Source: Thermocaproicibacter melissae (GTDB lineage: Bacteria > Bacillota > Clostridia > Oscillospirales > Acutalibacteraceae). From it: 64,000 nt of DNA. Below, in pieces: positions 44,878-54,147 of the stretch. The notes beneath the pieces were generated by a model. It was not told the DNA's origin. It saw only the letters and a program-made list of their open reading frames with translations, and made no database searches. Where the stretch lies: positions 1,368,001 to 1,432,000 of the forward strand of contig NZ_CP101827.1 of assembly GCF_024498295.1 (NCBI RefSeq), read 5' to 3'. A program made the translations under genes and the position numbers. Position 1 is the first letter of the stretch. The number at the start of each line of letters is the position of its first letter.

Positions 44878-45306
44878 ATGAGCAGAAGCGATATTTATCG
44901 GGCGATTGAATCTTATGAAGATGCCATAGACTCTTATCGTCAACAAATTTATAAGCGGAAAAAAAAGCAGGAAAAATTGCACGCCCTTTGTCGAAAATTC
45001 AGTAGTTTGCAAGGCAGCTTCGGCAGCCGGCAATCCATGAGGAGAAGATCTCTTTCTAAACTAACCGCAAGCAATCTCCATGTAAAAATGCTCTCCGCTT
45101 ATTGTCCGGGAATGAACAATCTGCTCAACGGAACCGAATTCAACCATGCCTATAGCGGTCTTGGAGCAGCAAAAACAAAAATCGACTGGACCATAAATCT
45201 CCTTCAAGACGAAATTGATTCTTTCCAAGACAGCATCTATCGCTGTGAAAGAAGAATCAGTGACTTGTATGATGAGTTAAGCAGAATGGATGAAGACGAA
45301 GAATAG
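44878..45306 (+). CDS. DUF5082-like (YwqH-type) T7SS-associated protein
   Basis: This 142-residue, strongly helical charged protein has two coiled-coil regions (about 1-45 and 100-140). It resembles YwqH-type proteins that open LXG toxin operons in Bacillus. It is followed by two WXG100-like genes and a large putative effector, matching the ywqH-ywqI-ywqJ gene order. It probably acts as an effector chaperone or export partner. Assignment is by pattern and context. Confidence 0.68.
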   Translation: MSRSDIYRAIESYEDAIDSYRQQIYKRKKKQEKLHALCRKFSSLQGSFGSRQSMRRRSLSKLTASNLHVKMLSAYCPGMNNLLNGTEFNHAYSGLGAAKTKIDWTINLLQDEIDSFQDSIYRCERRISDLYDELSRMDEDEE

Positions 45307-45315
45307 GGTGATTAC

Positions 45316-45603
45316 ATGGCTTCAAATCAGTTGATTATCGATGAAGACTACTGGAGAGACATGGCTTCCTTTTTTGAGAAGCAGGGAAAAAATTATGAAT
45401 CTATGATTCAGGAATATGTTCAGACGCTCAAAGCGATTCGGGATTCCGCAATCATCGACGGCGCCGTTTCAGCGGCATTGTCAGAATTCATCACCTACGC
45501 GGAAAAACTGGAAAATCAAATCGGTTCCCTTTCCACCAGGGCGAAGTCGGCCGTAAATCAGTTTTTAGCAGATATTGATGCAAAAGATCAATATCAGTTC
45601 TAA
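45316..45603 (+). CDS. WXG100-like small helical protein (first)
   Basis: This 95-residue protein is predicted as a helical hairpin (YWRDMASFFEKQGKNYESMIQEYVQTL, turn, LSEFITYAEKLENQIGSL). It lacks a strict WxG motif but has the size and form of DUF5344/YwqI or WXG100 partners exported with T7SS effectors. It lies nine bases after the first gene. Confidence 0.7.
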   Translation: MASNQLIIDEDYWRDMASFFEKQGKNYESMIQEYVQTLKAIRDSAIIDGAVSAALSEFITYAEKLENQIGSLSTRAKSAVNQFLADIDAKDQYQF

Positions 45604-45629
45604 TTTTCCATTCACGGGAGGACAATTCT

Positions 45630-45908
45630 ATGAGCACTCAGATTCATGTTAATAGCTCCAATCTGGAAGCTCAAATCAATGTTTTAAAAAACATGGAGAG
45701 CAGATGGACTGCTATGAATACGACTCCTCCTGCAACGGTTGGCGGCGGTGCCTCTTGTAACGAGCTGGAACTCATAGGAAACCTCTATCACGATATACAC
45801 ACCACCATGGTCCAACTAATTGAAAATACAATTGGATTTATGGAAAACACAAAGAAAAGCTTTGAGAACTCCGACCAAACTACGGCGCGCCTCATGGAAA
45901 ACAAGTGA
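45630..45908 (+). CDS. WXG100-like small helical protein (second)
   Basis: This 92-residue protein has two helices around a Gly/Pro-rich middle (TPPATVGGGASCN) and resembles the TIGR04197-type T7SS-associated proteins. A GGGAGG site precedes the ATG. Its stop codon overlaps the start of the next gene, coupling it to the putative effector. Confidence 0.7.
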   Translation: MSTQIHVNSSNLEAQINVLKNMESRWTAMNTTPPATVGGGASCNELELIGNLYHDIHTTMVQLIENTIGFMENTKKSFENSDQTTARLMENK

Positions 45909-47404
45909 AGGAAGGAGAACCCATAATATTGAGAGATTTCTCTGACTCTTGCAAGCAGGAATTGCTTAACTATATAAAAGGAATTGAGAACGGCGAAGTC
46001 TGCAATTTTACGGACTGGTATAAAGATCATTGGTGTGATTATGCGGATTTAATCGGCGAATTAGGCCTTGCTGGGTATATTAATAACGTAAATTCTTATC
46101 ATAAAAAGGTTACGGCAAAAAACAAGGCAGCAGTTTCCTCTGTTGAAAAAATATTTAATGAAGTACATGCGGTAGACCATTCCTACTGCAGCACTTTTAC
46201 AAACATACGAGATTCACTGGAGAAGATTGAAACCTATATTTCAAAAATGGCGGAAATTATCAGTCCTGAAAAGGGCAGTTTTACCGCTGAGAATGTAAAA
46301 TCCATTCTTTCGCAGGCATATTACGACGATTTATTAAACGACTTCCTGCGTAAATATCTGAAAATTGAAAATGGCGAAATAGTGCCTAATTATTATGAAC
46401 TTCTTGCTAATTTCCTGAGAGTTGAAATGATGCCCCCGGCTGAACTGATCGCATACAGTCTAGTTATTGCGAATTTCGGTCCTGAATTGCTTGATCATTC
46501 GGAAAATTTGCTTCATAATTTGAACAATGCTATGGATAAGGTCCCAGATACTTTAGATATTGTTTATAAATTGTATCTATGTATTAAACACTGCAGGATA
46601 TTTAAAATTGTGAAAGTAGGAAATTACTACCATATTAAGGGCGGCATAAGTGGTTTTCTAAAAAATTGTGATTTGGAAGATCTGGAAGGCATTGAAGGAA
46701 CAAGATATAAAATCGGGTCAAAAGCTTTTATAAAGGCTGGCCTGAACCGCTTTGTTCCACCTGATGCAAGTTTTTCTGAAGGAGCAAAAAAATTTTTAGA
46801 GAACATTACGGACAAAAGTTTGTGGGAGAAAAATTTTAAGGATTACAATAGCTTTAAGAATGGCCTTAAAAAAATATACGGATTTGAAAAAGGCACGAAA
46901 ATTTCCACCAAAATCAACAATGTGGGGAAAATCCTTGGTTATGCTTCCATAGCATTTGATACCGGCATGGAAATAAAAAACGATGTTGAAAGTGGAGCAA
47001 CTGTTTCACACACCATTGGCGATGCCACAGCAACTGCAGTCAAAGGGTTAGGCTCTATGGCAATTGCAACCGGCTGTGCAGAAGTTGGGGCAGCAATTGG
47101 TACCGCAATTCCGATTCCAGGAGTAGGTACGGTTGTGGGCGCCGCTGTCGGGTTTGGGATCGGCTTGGCTGCTAGCAAACTTTATGATTGGGCAGTTGAC
47201 GATGCAAAGATAAACGGAAAGACAGTAAAAGAATGGGTATCCACCGGTGTTGAAAAGGCATGCGATGCTGTGGGTGATGCCGCAAAGGGCGCAGCAAAAG
47301 CCGTTCAAGATGCTGGAAACGCCATTAAAAAGAAACTGGATTCTTCTGTAAACTTGTTTAATGGTTTCTTTGGAGATGTTGGGAAGGCTGTGATGGCATG
47401 GTAG
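45905..47404 (+). CDS. Putative T7SS effector with glycine-zipper C terminus
   Basis: This protein of up to 499 residues has no signal peptide. The N-terminal helical region (about 1-140) could dock on the small helical partners. The C-terminal part (about 385-440) is a hydrophobic glycine-zipper segment (GAAIGTAIPIPGVGTVVGAA, GFGIGLAASKL), followed by an amphipathic Ala/Lys-rich tail. Glycine zippers occur in pore-forming LXG toxins such as TelE, so a membrane-active toxin is plausible. The start may be the GTG overlapping the previous stop or TTG at 45929 behind GGAG. No LXG motif is certain. Confidence 0.7.
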   Translation: MKEGEPIILRDFSDSCKQELLNYIKGIENGEVCNFTDWYKDHWCDYADLIGELGLAGYINNVNSYHKKVTAKNKAAVSSVEKIFNEVHAVDHSYCSTFTNIRDSLEKIETYISKMAEIISPEKGSFTAENVKSILSQAYYDDLLNDFLRKYLKIENGEIVPNYYELLANFLRVEMMPPAELIAYSLVIANFGPELLDHSENLLHNLNNAMDKVPDTLDIVYKLYLCIKHCRIFKIVKVGNYYHIKGGISGFLKNCDLEDLEGIEGTRYKIGSKAFIKAGLNRFVPPDASFSEGAKKFLENITDKSLWEKNFKDYNSFKNGLKKIYGFEKGTKISTKINNVGKILGYASIAFDTGMEIKNDVESGATVSHTIGDATATAVKGLGSMAIATGCAEVGAAIGTAIPIPGVGTVVGAAVGFGIGLAASKLYDWAVDDAKINGKTVKEWVSTGVEKACDAVGDAAKGAAKAVQDAGNAIKKKLDSSVNLFNGFFGDVGKAVMAW

Positions 47405-48786
47405 TTTTTTTTATAATCATGGCTTTAATCATATTTACTGTTGCAAGATCAAACTGGCGAAAAACTCCCGTTTACTTCGCTTCTAAATCTTTGCAAAAAC
47501 ATAAACGTGAAATACCGCCTTCTCTTTTGAATGAGCACTTTGAAACAATACCAATTAACGAACGCTACACTCTGAAAGTATCCGAACACTGGCTCAGGGT
47601 ACAAACCGGAAAGGGTAAAAGAGGAGATCACGATATTTGGTTCCCCAAGAATTTTATTATAGGAATATATTATGAAGTTGATTTGTTTGACCCTGAAGAG
47701 GATTACGACATTACCTTTTGCTTAATCACAGGTGAAAAAAAATATAATGTCTTTAAGTTTTATCATCCTGAGCGTGACATATTTCACCGCACCATGCTAA
47801 GGTTCAAAGAAATTTTACCCCCAAAAACAATTGTTGAGGTAGGGCGCTTTTTGTCGTATTGGCAGACTGGTCATGAAAAGCAAATCAAAATTTATTTCAA
47901 TCAGTTGGTTGAAGAAAAAGGAATCTTATATCTTATTGAAAACAGGGTTGACTTTTATGACTTGTTTTCAATGGATGGTACTATGATGTATGAAATCCAG
48001 CCGAATCAAGAAGTAGACGTTGTACTGGATGAGGATGAGGCAACCGGAAAAATTACTCACGGCCATGTAGAGCGATTGGTTGACCCCACGGAAAGGCTTT
48101 ACCAAAAAAAAGGGTGTCATGTAGTAATCCGGGAAGGCAGAAAAACTGGCCGGGTGAAAAAAGTATATGGAGAACCTTATGAGATTACATTAGATATTCA
48201 TGCTCCTGAGAGAGACGATTCGGAAGAATATTATAAAGAATTTCCGGAAAAACGGGCCAAAGATGAAGCAGAAGTACAAGCTATGCTTACCGAGCAAACC
48301 ATACTTGAGGCAGAAACTGACATAGAAAAAAAGGCTAGGCCTGAATATAAAAATTTCACCAAAGCATGTGCATTCTTTACAGTGTCGACGTGGGTACTTT
48401 CAATTCTTTGTTTCTTTTGGGGATTTAATGAAGCAAGCATCACAGTGTTTTTATTCTGCTTTATTATGTTGACACTGTGTACTTGTGTGTTTTTTGGGTC
48501 AAAAAGTAAGTATTGGCAAGCATATAAAAAAGCATCCTATCATTGTTATTTAGCAATCGGGATTACGATATTGATTGCAGCAGCTTCAATATTCACCCTT
48601 TTGATTGTGGTACCGAAAAATTCATCCCTTCCTATGATTCTATTGGCAGGTCTGCTAGGAGTTCTTTTTGACAGCAAATATACTTTTTTGATTGTAGCAG
48701 TTGTCACCACGATTGTGATGTTGATTAAATTTTTGTCTGTGACGATCCGCAGAAAAAAAGGGTGGAAACCAGACGTTAAGGAATAG
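47398..48786 (+). CDS. Large membrane protein paired with putative effector (immunity or export?)
   Basis: This 462-residue protein has one N-terminal span (about 2-18), a soluble region (about 40-320) with a charged patch, and four C-terminal spans (about 322-450). The start overlaps the preceding stop (ATGGTAG), so the two are translated together. Its position next to a potential pore-former suggests membrane immunity; a role in secretion or surface display is also possible. No known family is recognised. Confidence 0.68.
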   Translation: MVVFFIIMALIIFTVARSNWRKTPVYFASKSLQKHKREIPPSLLNEHFETIPINERYTLKVSEHWLRVQTGKGKRGDHDIWFPKNFIIGIYYEVDLFDPEEDYDITFCLITGEKKYNVFKFYHPERDIFHRTMLRFKEILPPKTIVEVGRFLSYWQTGHEKQIKIYFNQLVEEKGILYLIENRVDFYDLFSMDGTMMYEIQPNQEVDVVLDEDEATGKITHGHVERLVDPTERLYQKKGCHVVIREGRKTGRVKKVYGEPYEITLDIHAPERDDSEEYYKEFPEKRAKDEAEVQAMLTEQTILEAETDIEKKARPEYKNFTKACAFFTVSTWVLSILCFFWGFNEASITVFLFCFIMLTLCTCVFFGSKSKYWQAYKKASYHCYLAIGITILIAAASIFTLLIVVPKNSSLPMILLAGLLGVLFDSKYTFLIVAVVTTIVMLIKFLSVTIRRKKGWKPDVKE

Positions 48787-48827
48787 GGCTGATAAACAAA
48801 AAATTATAGCGACAAGGAGAAAAAACA

Positions 48828-49112
48828 ATGAAAGAATATTTACCAATTGGAAGCGTAGTGCTGCTTAAGGGTGGTACTAAAAAAATAATGATCTACGGAA
48901 GAAAACAAATGGCAGTAGAAAGCGGAAAGATGTATGATTATGTGGCCTGCTTTTACCCGGAAGGCAATGTGAGTGATGAATATACCTTCCTATTTGACCA
49001 TAACCAAATTGACAAAGTCATTTTCAAAGGATACAGCGATGACGAAGACAAAAAGTTTATCAAAGAAGTCCTAAACGCGGACGAAGCCGAAGAAACAAAC
49101 GGGCCGGCATAA
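48828..49112 (+). CDS. DUF4176-like T7SS-associated protein
   Basis: This 94-residue acidic protein starts MKEYLPIGSVVLLKGGTKKI and contains VACFYPEGN and FLFDHNQIDKVIFKG, the pattern of DUF4176 proteins found in type VII secretion loci of Firmicutes. It has a good ribosome site. It completes the six-gene accessory operon. No EssC, EssB or EsxA gene lies in the window, so the machinery must be elsewhere. Confidence 0.8.
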   Translation: MKEYLPIGSVVLLKGGTKKIMIYGRKQMAVESGKMYDYVACFYPEGNVSDEYTFLFDHNQIDKVIFKGYSDDEDKKFIKEVLNADEAEETNGPA

Positions 49113-49130
49113 TTGCCAGCCCGTTTGTTT
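49093..49130. terminator. Bidirectional terminator between T7SS operon and ABC importer
   Basis: AAACAAACGGG pairs with CCCGTTTGTTT around a second small hairpin. It overlaps the end of the DUF4176-like gene. Confidence 0.82.
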
Positions 49131-49141
49131 CTAACACAAAA

Positions 49142-49912
49142 TTACATTCCGCTGTTGTTAAAGCGCGCAAGGAAGGCTTTTGTGCGTTCGCTCTTTGTAT
49201 TGCCGAACACCTGCTCCGGTGTCCCCTGCTCCACAATCACACCGTCCGCCATGAAAACGACACGGTCCGCAACATCGCGTGCAAACGCCATTTCGTGTGT
49301 AACAACAACCATCGTCATGTGTTCCTCCGCCAAGCCGCGGATGACTTTCAAAATCTCGCCCGTAAGCTCCGGGTCAAGCGCGCTCGTCGGCTCGTCGAAA
49401 AACAGGATGTCCGGATTCATGGCAAGCGCCCGCGCAATGGATACACGCTGCTGCTGTCCGCCGGAAAGCTGGCATGGATAGGAGTCCGCTTTGTCGGCAA
49501 GGTCCATTTTCTCCAGCAGTTCACGGGCGGTTTTCTCCGCTTCTTCTTTCGTTTTCCCAAGCACACACATCGGTGCTTCCGTGATGTTCCGAAGAACGGA
49601 GAAATGCGGGAAAAGGTTGAAGTTCTGGAAAACAAGCCCCATGTGCAAGGCAATGCGGCTGCAGGTTGCGCGATCGGCATAGACTGCCTTGCCGTCAGGG
49701 CCGGTCGTCGTAAGCTTTTCCCCGCAGACGGTGATTTCACCGCTGTCTACGGTTTCCAGCTGCGTAATGCAGCGGAGCAAAGTGCTCTTTCCGGAACCGG
49801 AAGGGCCGATAATCGTGAGCACCTCGCCCTTTTCAACGTCTATGGAAATACCCTTGAGGATTTCTTCGCCGCCGAACTTTTTGCGGATATTATGTGCAGT
49901 TAAAATAGGCAT
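49142..49912 (-). CDS. Polar amino-acid ABC transporter ATPase (second system)
   Basis: This 256-residue GlnQ-type ATPase has Walker A GPSGSGKS near 39-46, LSGGQQQR in the middle and Walker B ILFFDEP. It is distinct from the ATPase near the window start. It is the last gene of a binding protein-permease-ATPase operon. Confidence 0.95.
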   Translation of the reverse strand: MPILTAHNIRKKFGGEEILKGISIDVEKGEVLTIIGPSGSGKSTLLRCITQLETVDSGEITVCGEKLTTTGPDGKAVYADRATCSRIALHMGLVFQNFNLFPHFSVLRNITEAPMCVLGKTKEEAEKTARELLEKMDLADKADSYPCQLSGGQQQRVSIARALAMNPDILFFDEPTSALDPELTGEILKVIRGLAEEHMTMVVVTHEMAFARDVADRVVFMADGVIVEQGTPEQVFGNTKSERTKAFLARFNNSGM

Positions 49913-49924
49913 TCCGAGTTCCTC

Positions 49925-50584
49925 CTAACGGTAATAAGCATAGTGTTTTTCGGCGGCGGTAAAGCACCGCGTAACAATGGCGTTCATCAGCAAATAGAAC
50001 ACGCCGGCAATGGCGAACGGCACCATGCTGACGGCAGAGGATACCCAGTCGGAAGTCGTTTTCAGCAGCTCAACGACGCCGATTACCTGCGCGAGGGATG
50101 TATCTTTCACCAAGGTGATAAACTCGTTGCCCATCGGAGGAAGAATCGCCTTGATGACCTGCGGGAGCAGAATGCGGAAAAATGTCTGCTGCCGCGTCAT
50201 GCCAAGGACTTTTGCCGCTTCCCTCTGCCCGCGCGGAATCGACGCGATGCCGCCGCGGAAAATCTCCGCAAAATAGGCGGCATAATTCAATACAAAGGCA
50301 ACTTCCGCCGCGGGAATACGGTCCAGTTGAATGCCGAAAATCGGCTTAAAACCATAGAAGATAAACAGAAGCTGAAGCATCAGCGGCGTGCCGCGCATCA
50401 GCAGAATATAAATTCTGACGGGTACGTTGATAATTTTGATTTTTGTCATGCGTCCCAGAGCGACGAGCATGCCGAGCGGCAGCGCAAAAATTGCCGTGAC
50501 GAAAAAAATGCGCAGTGTCACGAGCGTCGACTCCAGCATCTGCGTAATCAATACATTGTAGTTCAAGTAGTATATCCTCCCCAA
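49925..50584 (-). CDS. Polar amino-acid ABC permease (second system)
   Basis: This 219-residue HisM/GlnP-type permease has about five spans and the EAA loop GQREAAKVLGMTRQQTFFRILLP. It forms the channel for the adjacent binding lipoprotein. Unlike the first system in the window, receptor and permease are separate proteins. It begins about 70 nt after the binding-protein gene, a gap that holds a stable hairpin. Confidence 0.93.
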   Translation of the reverse strand: MGRIYYLNYNVLITQMLESTLVTLRIFFVTAIFALPLGMLVALGRMTKIKIINVPVRIYILLMRGTPLMLQLLFIFYGFKPIFGIQLDRIPAAEVAFVLNYAAYFAEIFRGGIASIPRGQREAAKVLGMTRQQTFFRILLPQVIKAILPPMGNEFITLVKDTSLAQVIGVVELLKTTSDWVSSAVSMVPFAIAGVFYLLMNAIVTRCFTAAEKHYAYYR

Positions 50585-50591
50585 TTACTTT

Positions 50592-50645
50592 CTGGCAAGG
50601 CGAAAGCCCGGAGCATCCCTGCAGGGTTGCACCGGGCCCTTGCGT
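50592..50645 (-). other. Structured spacer between binding protein and permease genes
   Basis: Minus-strand sequence folds with GCAAGG/CCTTGC outside, GCCCGG/CCGGGC within and CCCTGCAGGG at the tip. There is no T tract, so it is more likely a processing or stability element than a terminator. It could raise the level of the binding-protein message relative to permease. Confidence 0.45.
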
Positions 50646-50654
50646 ATGGATTTG

Positions 50655-51509
50655 TTACTCTTTCGGAATGGTAATAACGTCTTTTCCAAACCATTTCTGC
50701 GAAATCTTCGTAGCCGTTCCGTCCTTCGCCATTTCTTTGAGGGCACCCTCGATTTTCTGCTTCAAAGCCTCATCGTTCTTTCGGAAACCGATTACATAAT
50801 CCTCAACAGCAAGTGAGGCCTCTTTACCGTCTTTATCCTTCAGAATTCGATAAGCATTCGGATTTTTCGTGAGGTAATACCTTGCAACAACTTCGTCGAC
50901 GGCAATGGCATCAATGGTCCCGTTCTGAATTTCAAGCACAGCCTTGCTGTAGTCATCAATCTTGACAACATCCTGCAACGACTTCTTGAAGTCGGCATTT
51001 GCCGGGTCATTCAAGGCTGTTTCCGCTGAGGAATCAGACTGAACACCAATAACCTTTCCGGCCAGGCTGTCAAGGCCATTGTAGGAAGAATCCGTTTTTA
51101 CCAGAATAATCTGGTTGTTGCTCATGTAAGGAACGCTGAGGTTGCATTTTTTTGCACGCTCTTCCGTTTTGCTGTAACCGTTCCACAGACAGTCCACATT
51201 GCCGTTGTCCAGTTCAGCCTGTTTGTTGTCCCAGTCAATTGGCTGAAATTTTACGGAAATGCCAAGGCGTTTGCAGGCTTCCGTAGCCATATCGATGTCA
51301 AAGCCGACGGTCTCACCCGTCTCCGTGTCTATGTAGCCCATAGGCGGAAAGGCTTTGTCGAATCCGACAACAAGCTGCCCTGCGGATTTAACTTGCTCCC
51401 AAGACTGATCGTTTGAATTCTTTGCCGAATCAATAAGTCCGCAGCCAGATGCGGAAATGAGAAGAAGCCCCGCCGAAAGAATCACAGCCAGCTTTTTCGC
51501 TTTTATCAT
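50655..51509 (-). CDS. Amino-acid-binding lipoprotein (family 3)
   Basis: This 284-residue receptor has a lipoprotein signal with lipobox SASGC and a type 3 solute-binding domain (LVVGFDKAFPPMGYIDTETG, VGFDIDMATEACKRLG). It captures an amino acid for the downstream permease and ATPase. The inner ATG is chosen because it starts a normal signal peptide. The ligand cannot be inferred. From here to 51811 is about 300 nt of AT-rich sequence with divergent promoters and no gene. Confidence 0.93.
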   Translation of the reverse strand: MIKAKKLAVILSAGLLLISASGCGLIDSAKNSNDQSWEQVKSAGQLVVGFDKAFPPMGYIDTETGETVGFDIDMATEACKRLGISVKFQPIDWDNKQAELDNGNVDCLWNGYSKTEERAKKCNLSVPYMSNNQIILVKTDSSYNGLDSLAGKVIGVQSDSSAETALNDPANADFKKSLQDVVKIDDYSKAVLEIQNGTIDAIAVDEVVARYYLTKNPNAYRILKDKDGKEASLAVEDYVIGFRKNDEALKQKIEGALKEMAKDGTATKISQKWFGKDVITIPKE

Positions 51510-51811
51510 ATTACGATACACTCCAAATTTCACTTTATATCTGTATGCTACCATATTACCTAACTAAAGTAAATAGGCAACAGCAATTTCGGCGGGTTGC
51601 CCTTTTTTGCCCGGCTTTCTAGACAGGATTCAGTCTTTTTCACAAAAATCAGACCAATTCTTGGTACTGTTAGAGTCTTAGCTTATTTTTATTGTATCAT
51701 AAGGATGAAAAAGAGAAAAGTCAAAAACTATATTTTCCTCAACCGGCAGCAATTGAATCCAAATTCTTTTCGTACTATAATGTTTAAAAGAAGTCATTGC
51801 GGTGATTATGG

Positions 51812-52930
51812 ATGAGATTTCTCATATTATCTACGGCAACCGGTGAGGGGCATAATTCCGCCTCTCTGGCTGTCGGCAAGGCTTTGGAGGCACGAGACTG
51901 TGAGACCAAGGTTCTTGATGTTCTCAAATTAAAAAAAGAATCGGTTTCCCGGCGGGTTTCGGACCTTTACGCCGGCATTACGGTACATTCTCCGCGTTTT
52001 TTCAGTAAACTTTACCGCATCGGCGAATTGATTTCCTCGCCGGGTGGTCACTCGCCGATTTACGGATTAAATACTCTATATGCAGACCGTCTTTTTGAAG
52101 AAATTACCCGTTTTCGGCCGGATGCGATCATCTGCCCGCACATTTTTTCCGCACAGGCTATCACTCATCTGCGCAGGGGCCATGGCTTAAAGCTCCCCGC
52201 GGCAGGTCTCGCGACGGATTACACCTGCATCCCGTTCTGGGAAGAATCGTCGCTTGACAGCTACATCATTCCCCACGCCGCGCTCAAGCAGGAATTCGCC
52301 TCAAAAGGCATTTCGCCTGAACTTCTTTGCCCGCTTGGAATCCCTGTGCAGCCGGAATTTTTGAAACACGTACCGAAGGAAGAAGCGCGCCGCTCATTTC
52401 ACCTGACGGCTTCGCATATCTTTTTGCTGATGGGAGGAAGTATGGGCTACGGCGACATCGACCGCATTGCCGCGGCGCTGACCGAAGCCATACCGGACTC
52501 TCAGGCTGTAGTTTTGTGCGGCAACAACCAAGAGCTTCTGCATAGACTAATACCGACAGAAAAAATCATTCCATTTACCTATACAGACCGGGTTGCGGAG
52601 CTGATGGACGCCGCCGATGTCGTTTTAACAAAGCCGGGAGGTCTCTCCTCTACGGAAGCGATTGCGAAGCGCGTTCCGCTTGTCCTGACCCAACCGATTC
52701 CCGGCTGCGAACAGAGAAACGCGGAGTTTTTAAGTTCTCACGGGGCAGCCGTTTTTCGGCAGGATATAAAGGATATTGTTTCGGCTGTCCGTGAACTAGC
52801 GCTCGACGAAGGTGCCGCAGAAAATATCAAAGAGGCCCAGAAGAAATTCTGGCCGGACGATACAAATGAACGGATTGCCGATTACCTGATTGCGCTTGCT
52901 TCCCGCACTGTCGGCTGCAAGGTGCAGTAA
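51812..52930 (+). CDS. Diacylglycerol glycosyltransferase-like (MGDG synthase/UgtP type)
   Basis: This 372-residue GT28-type enzyme begins LILSTATGEGHNSASLAVG, the MGDG-synthase N-terminal signature. It carries a C-terminal nucleotide-sugar domain with LLMGGSMGYGD and VVLTKPGGLSSTEAIA. It probably glucosylates diacylglycerol at the inner membrane face, giving glycolipid or lipoteichoic acid anchor. The close downstream plsY gene, 15 nt away, supports a membrane-lipid role. Whether it is processive is unknown. Confidence 0.88.
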   Translation: MRFLILSTATGEGHNSASLAVGKALEARDCETKVLDVLKLKKESVSRRVSDLYAGITVHSPRFFSKLYRIGELISSPGGHSPIYGLNTLYADRLFEEITRFRPDAIICPHIFSAQAITHLRRGHGLKLPAAGLATDYTCIPFWEESSLDSYIIPHAALKQEFASKGISPELLCPLGIPVQPEFLKHVPKEEARRSFHLTASHIFLLMGGSMGYGDIDRIAAALTEAIPDSQAVVLCGNNQELLHRLIPTEKIIPFTYTDRVAELMDAADVVLTKPGGLSSTEAIAKRVPLVLTQPIPGCEQRNAEFLSSHGAAVFRQDIKDIVSAVRELALDEGAAENIKEAQKKFWPDDTNERIADYLIALASRTVGCKVQ

Positions 52931-52945
52931 AGGGAGGAAACGCTC

Positions 52946-53602
52946 ATGTCCGATTTTTTCCATTCTTATGTGTTTTTCACGCTGATCGGATTTTTGTCTG
53001 GATCGGTGATGTATTCTTATAGCTTACCGAAGCTCCTGAAAGGTATTGATATCCGCGAGAAAGCGCCCGACCGAAACCCGGGCGGTGCCAATGCGATTCT
53101 TGCCGCAGGAAAGCCAATTGGTCTTCTTTGCATTTTTCTTGATGTTTTAAAAGCTTTTCTGCCTGTGTACGCGGCGGTTACATACGCAGGAATCACCGGT
53201 GCGCAGCTGATTCCGGTGGTTGTGGCGCCGGTGCTCGGCCATGCATTTTCGCCATTCCTGCGTTTTCGAGGCGGTAAAGCCGTTGCCTCTTTTTACGGCG
53301 TTCTGCTTGGTCTTTGGCCGGTGAGCCATATTCTGATTCTGCCGGCAATCAATATGTTCCTTTTCAAATTCATTTTTGTAACAACTCCTGATTCTGTCTG
53401 CGTTTTTGTCAGTTTGTTTTTTACTTGCTGCGCGATGTTTTTTGTGGAACCGAATATCTTTGTGCGTACTGCGCTCTTTCTGATTGGAGCCATTGTAGTT
53501 TATAAAATTGCGCGGAATCCGAATCAAGGAAAAATTACCGTTAAGTTTGGAGGTCATGTTCTGTTAACGGCAGATTTTCTGCCGAAATTCCGGCGCCCAT
53601 AA
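52946..53602 (+). CDS. plsY: Glycerol-3-phosphate acyltransferase PlsY-like
   Basis: This 218-residue membrane protein has about five spans. Conserved PlsY segments are seen: GSVMYSYSLPKLLKGIDIRE, DRNPGGANAILAAG, DVLKAFLPVYAA and GHAFSPFLRFRGGKAVASFYG. PlsY transfers acyl from acyl-phosphate to glycerol 3-phosphate. The usual GT-N motif is GGAN here, so a divergent paralogue is possible. It lies 15 nt after the glycosyltransferase with a GGGAGG site. Confidence 0.85.
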   Translation: MSDFFHSYVFFTLIGFLSGSVMYSYSLPKLLKGIDIREKAPDRNPGGANAILAAGKPIGLLCIFLDVLKAFLPVYAAVTYAGITGAQLIPVVVAPVLGHAFSPFLRFRGGKAVASFYGVLLGLWPVSHILILPAINMFLFKFIFVTTPDSVCVFVSLFFTCCAMFFVEPNIFVRTALFLIGAIVVYKIARNPNQGKITVKFGGHVLLTADFLPKFRRP

Positions 53603-53731
53603 TTCGTGGGGTGAAACCATCACACTGCCGAGCACTTCCGCCGACTCCGTCCCTTACAGATATTTCCGCAGGCCCGACCCGAATAATCGGCGGCGGCGCT
53701 CCGCAGAATACAACGGAAAGGAGCGGTAACG

Positions 53732-53911
53732 ATGATAGTGACTTACACCAAACCGGAAGACTATGACAGAATTCCAGATGACGATGAGCTTCCGGAAGAC
53801 GACACGCCTTTTTATTACAGTCAAACTCATCGGTCATACCTTGACATTCTGCCGTCCTTTCTTTCGGGCGATCCGGATGAGCCGGATTTCGACGATGGCT
53901 TCCTCTACTGA
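53732..53911 (+). CDS. Small acidic protein, 59 residues, unknown
   Basis: The frame has a good GGAAAGGAG ribosome site and encodes a highly acidic, aromatic-containing protein (PDDDELPEDDTPFYYSQTH then GDPDEPDFDDGFLY). It has no recognised motif. A bidirectional terminator follows directly. The 130 nt before it contains no other gene. Strong ribosome site and lack of repeats suggest it is translated. Confidence 0.6.
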   Translation: MIVTYTKPEDYDRIPDDDELPEDDTPFYYSQTHRSYLDILPSFLSGDPDEPDFDDGFLY

Positions 53912-53916
53912 GCAAA

Positions 53917-53952
53917 AGCGAAACAGCCGCCCTTTTGGGGCGGCTGTTTCGC
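53917..53952. terminator. Bidirectional terminator between two small genes
   Basis: GCGAAACAGCCGCC pairs with GGCGGCTGTTTCGC across a short T-containing loop. Confidence 0.85.
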
Positions 53953-53976
53953 GTCTTATTGATACTGCGGGTTCTT

Positions 53977-54147
53977 TTACTCCCTCATGCTAAGCTCTTC
54001 TAGGTTGCGCCGCAGCCCCTCTTCGGTATCCCCGCCTTTTTGAAGCAGCCGCTGCTGCGTTTCTTCCGGCAGGCTGAGGAACGCTCTTTCAAGCGAATTT
54101 CTTGCTGCTCCAATCGGAATAATCCCGTCAAAAAAACCATCAATCAT
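53977..54147 (-). CDS. Small protein, 56 residues, unknown
   Basis: The frame starts MIDGFFDGIIPIGAARNSLE and is rich in charged helices (ERAFLSLPEETQQRLLQ, EEGLRRNLEELSMRE). A GGAGG site about ten bases upstream supports this ATG, inside a longer open frame. No family is recognised. It ends at the same terminator as the acidic small gene on the other strand. Confidence 0.62.
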   Translation of the reverse strand: MIDGFFDGIIPIGAARNSLERAFLSLPEETQQRLLQKGGDTEEGLRRNLEELSMRE

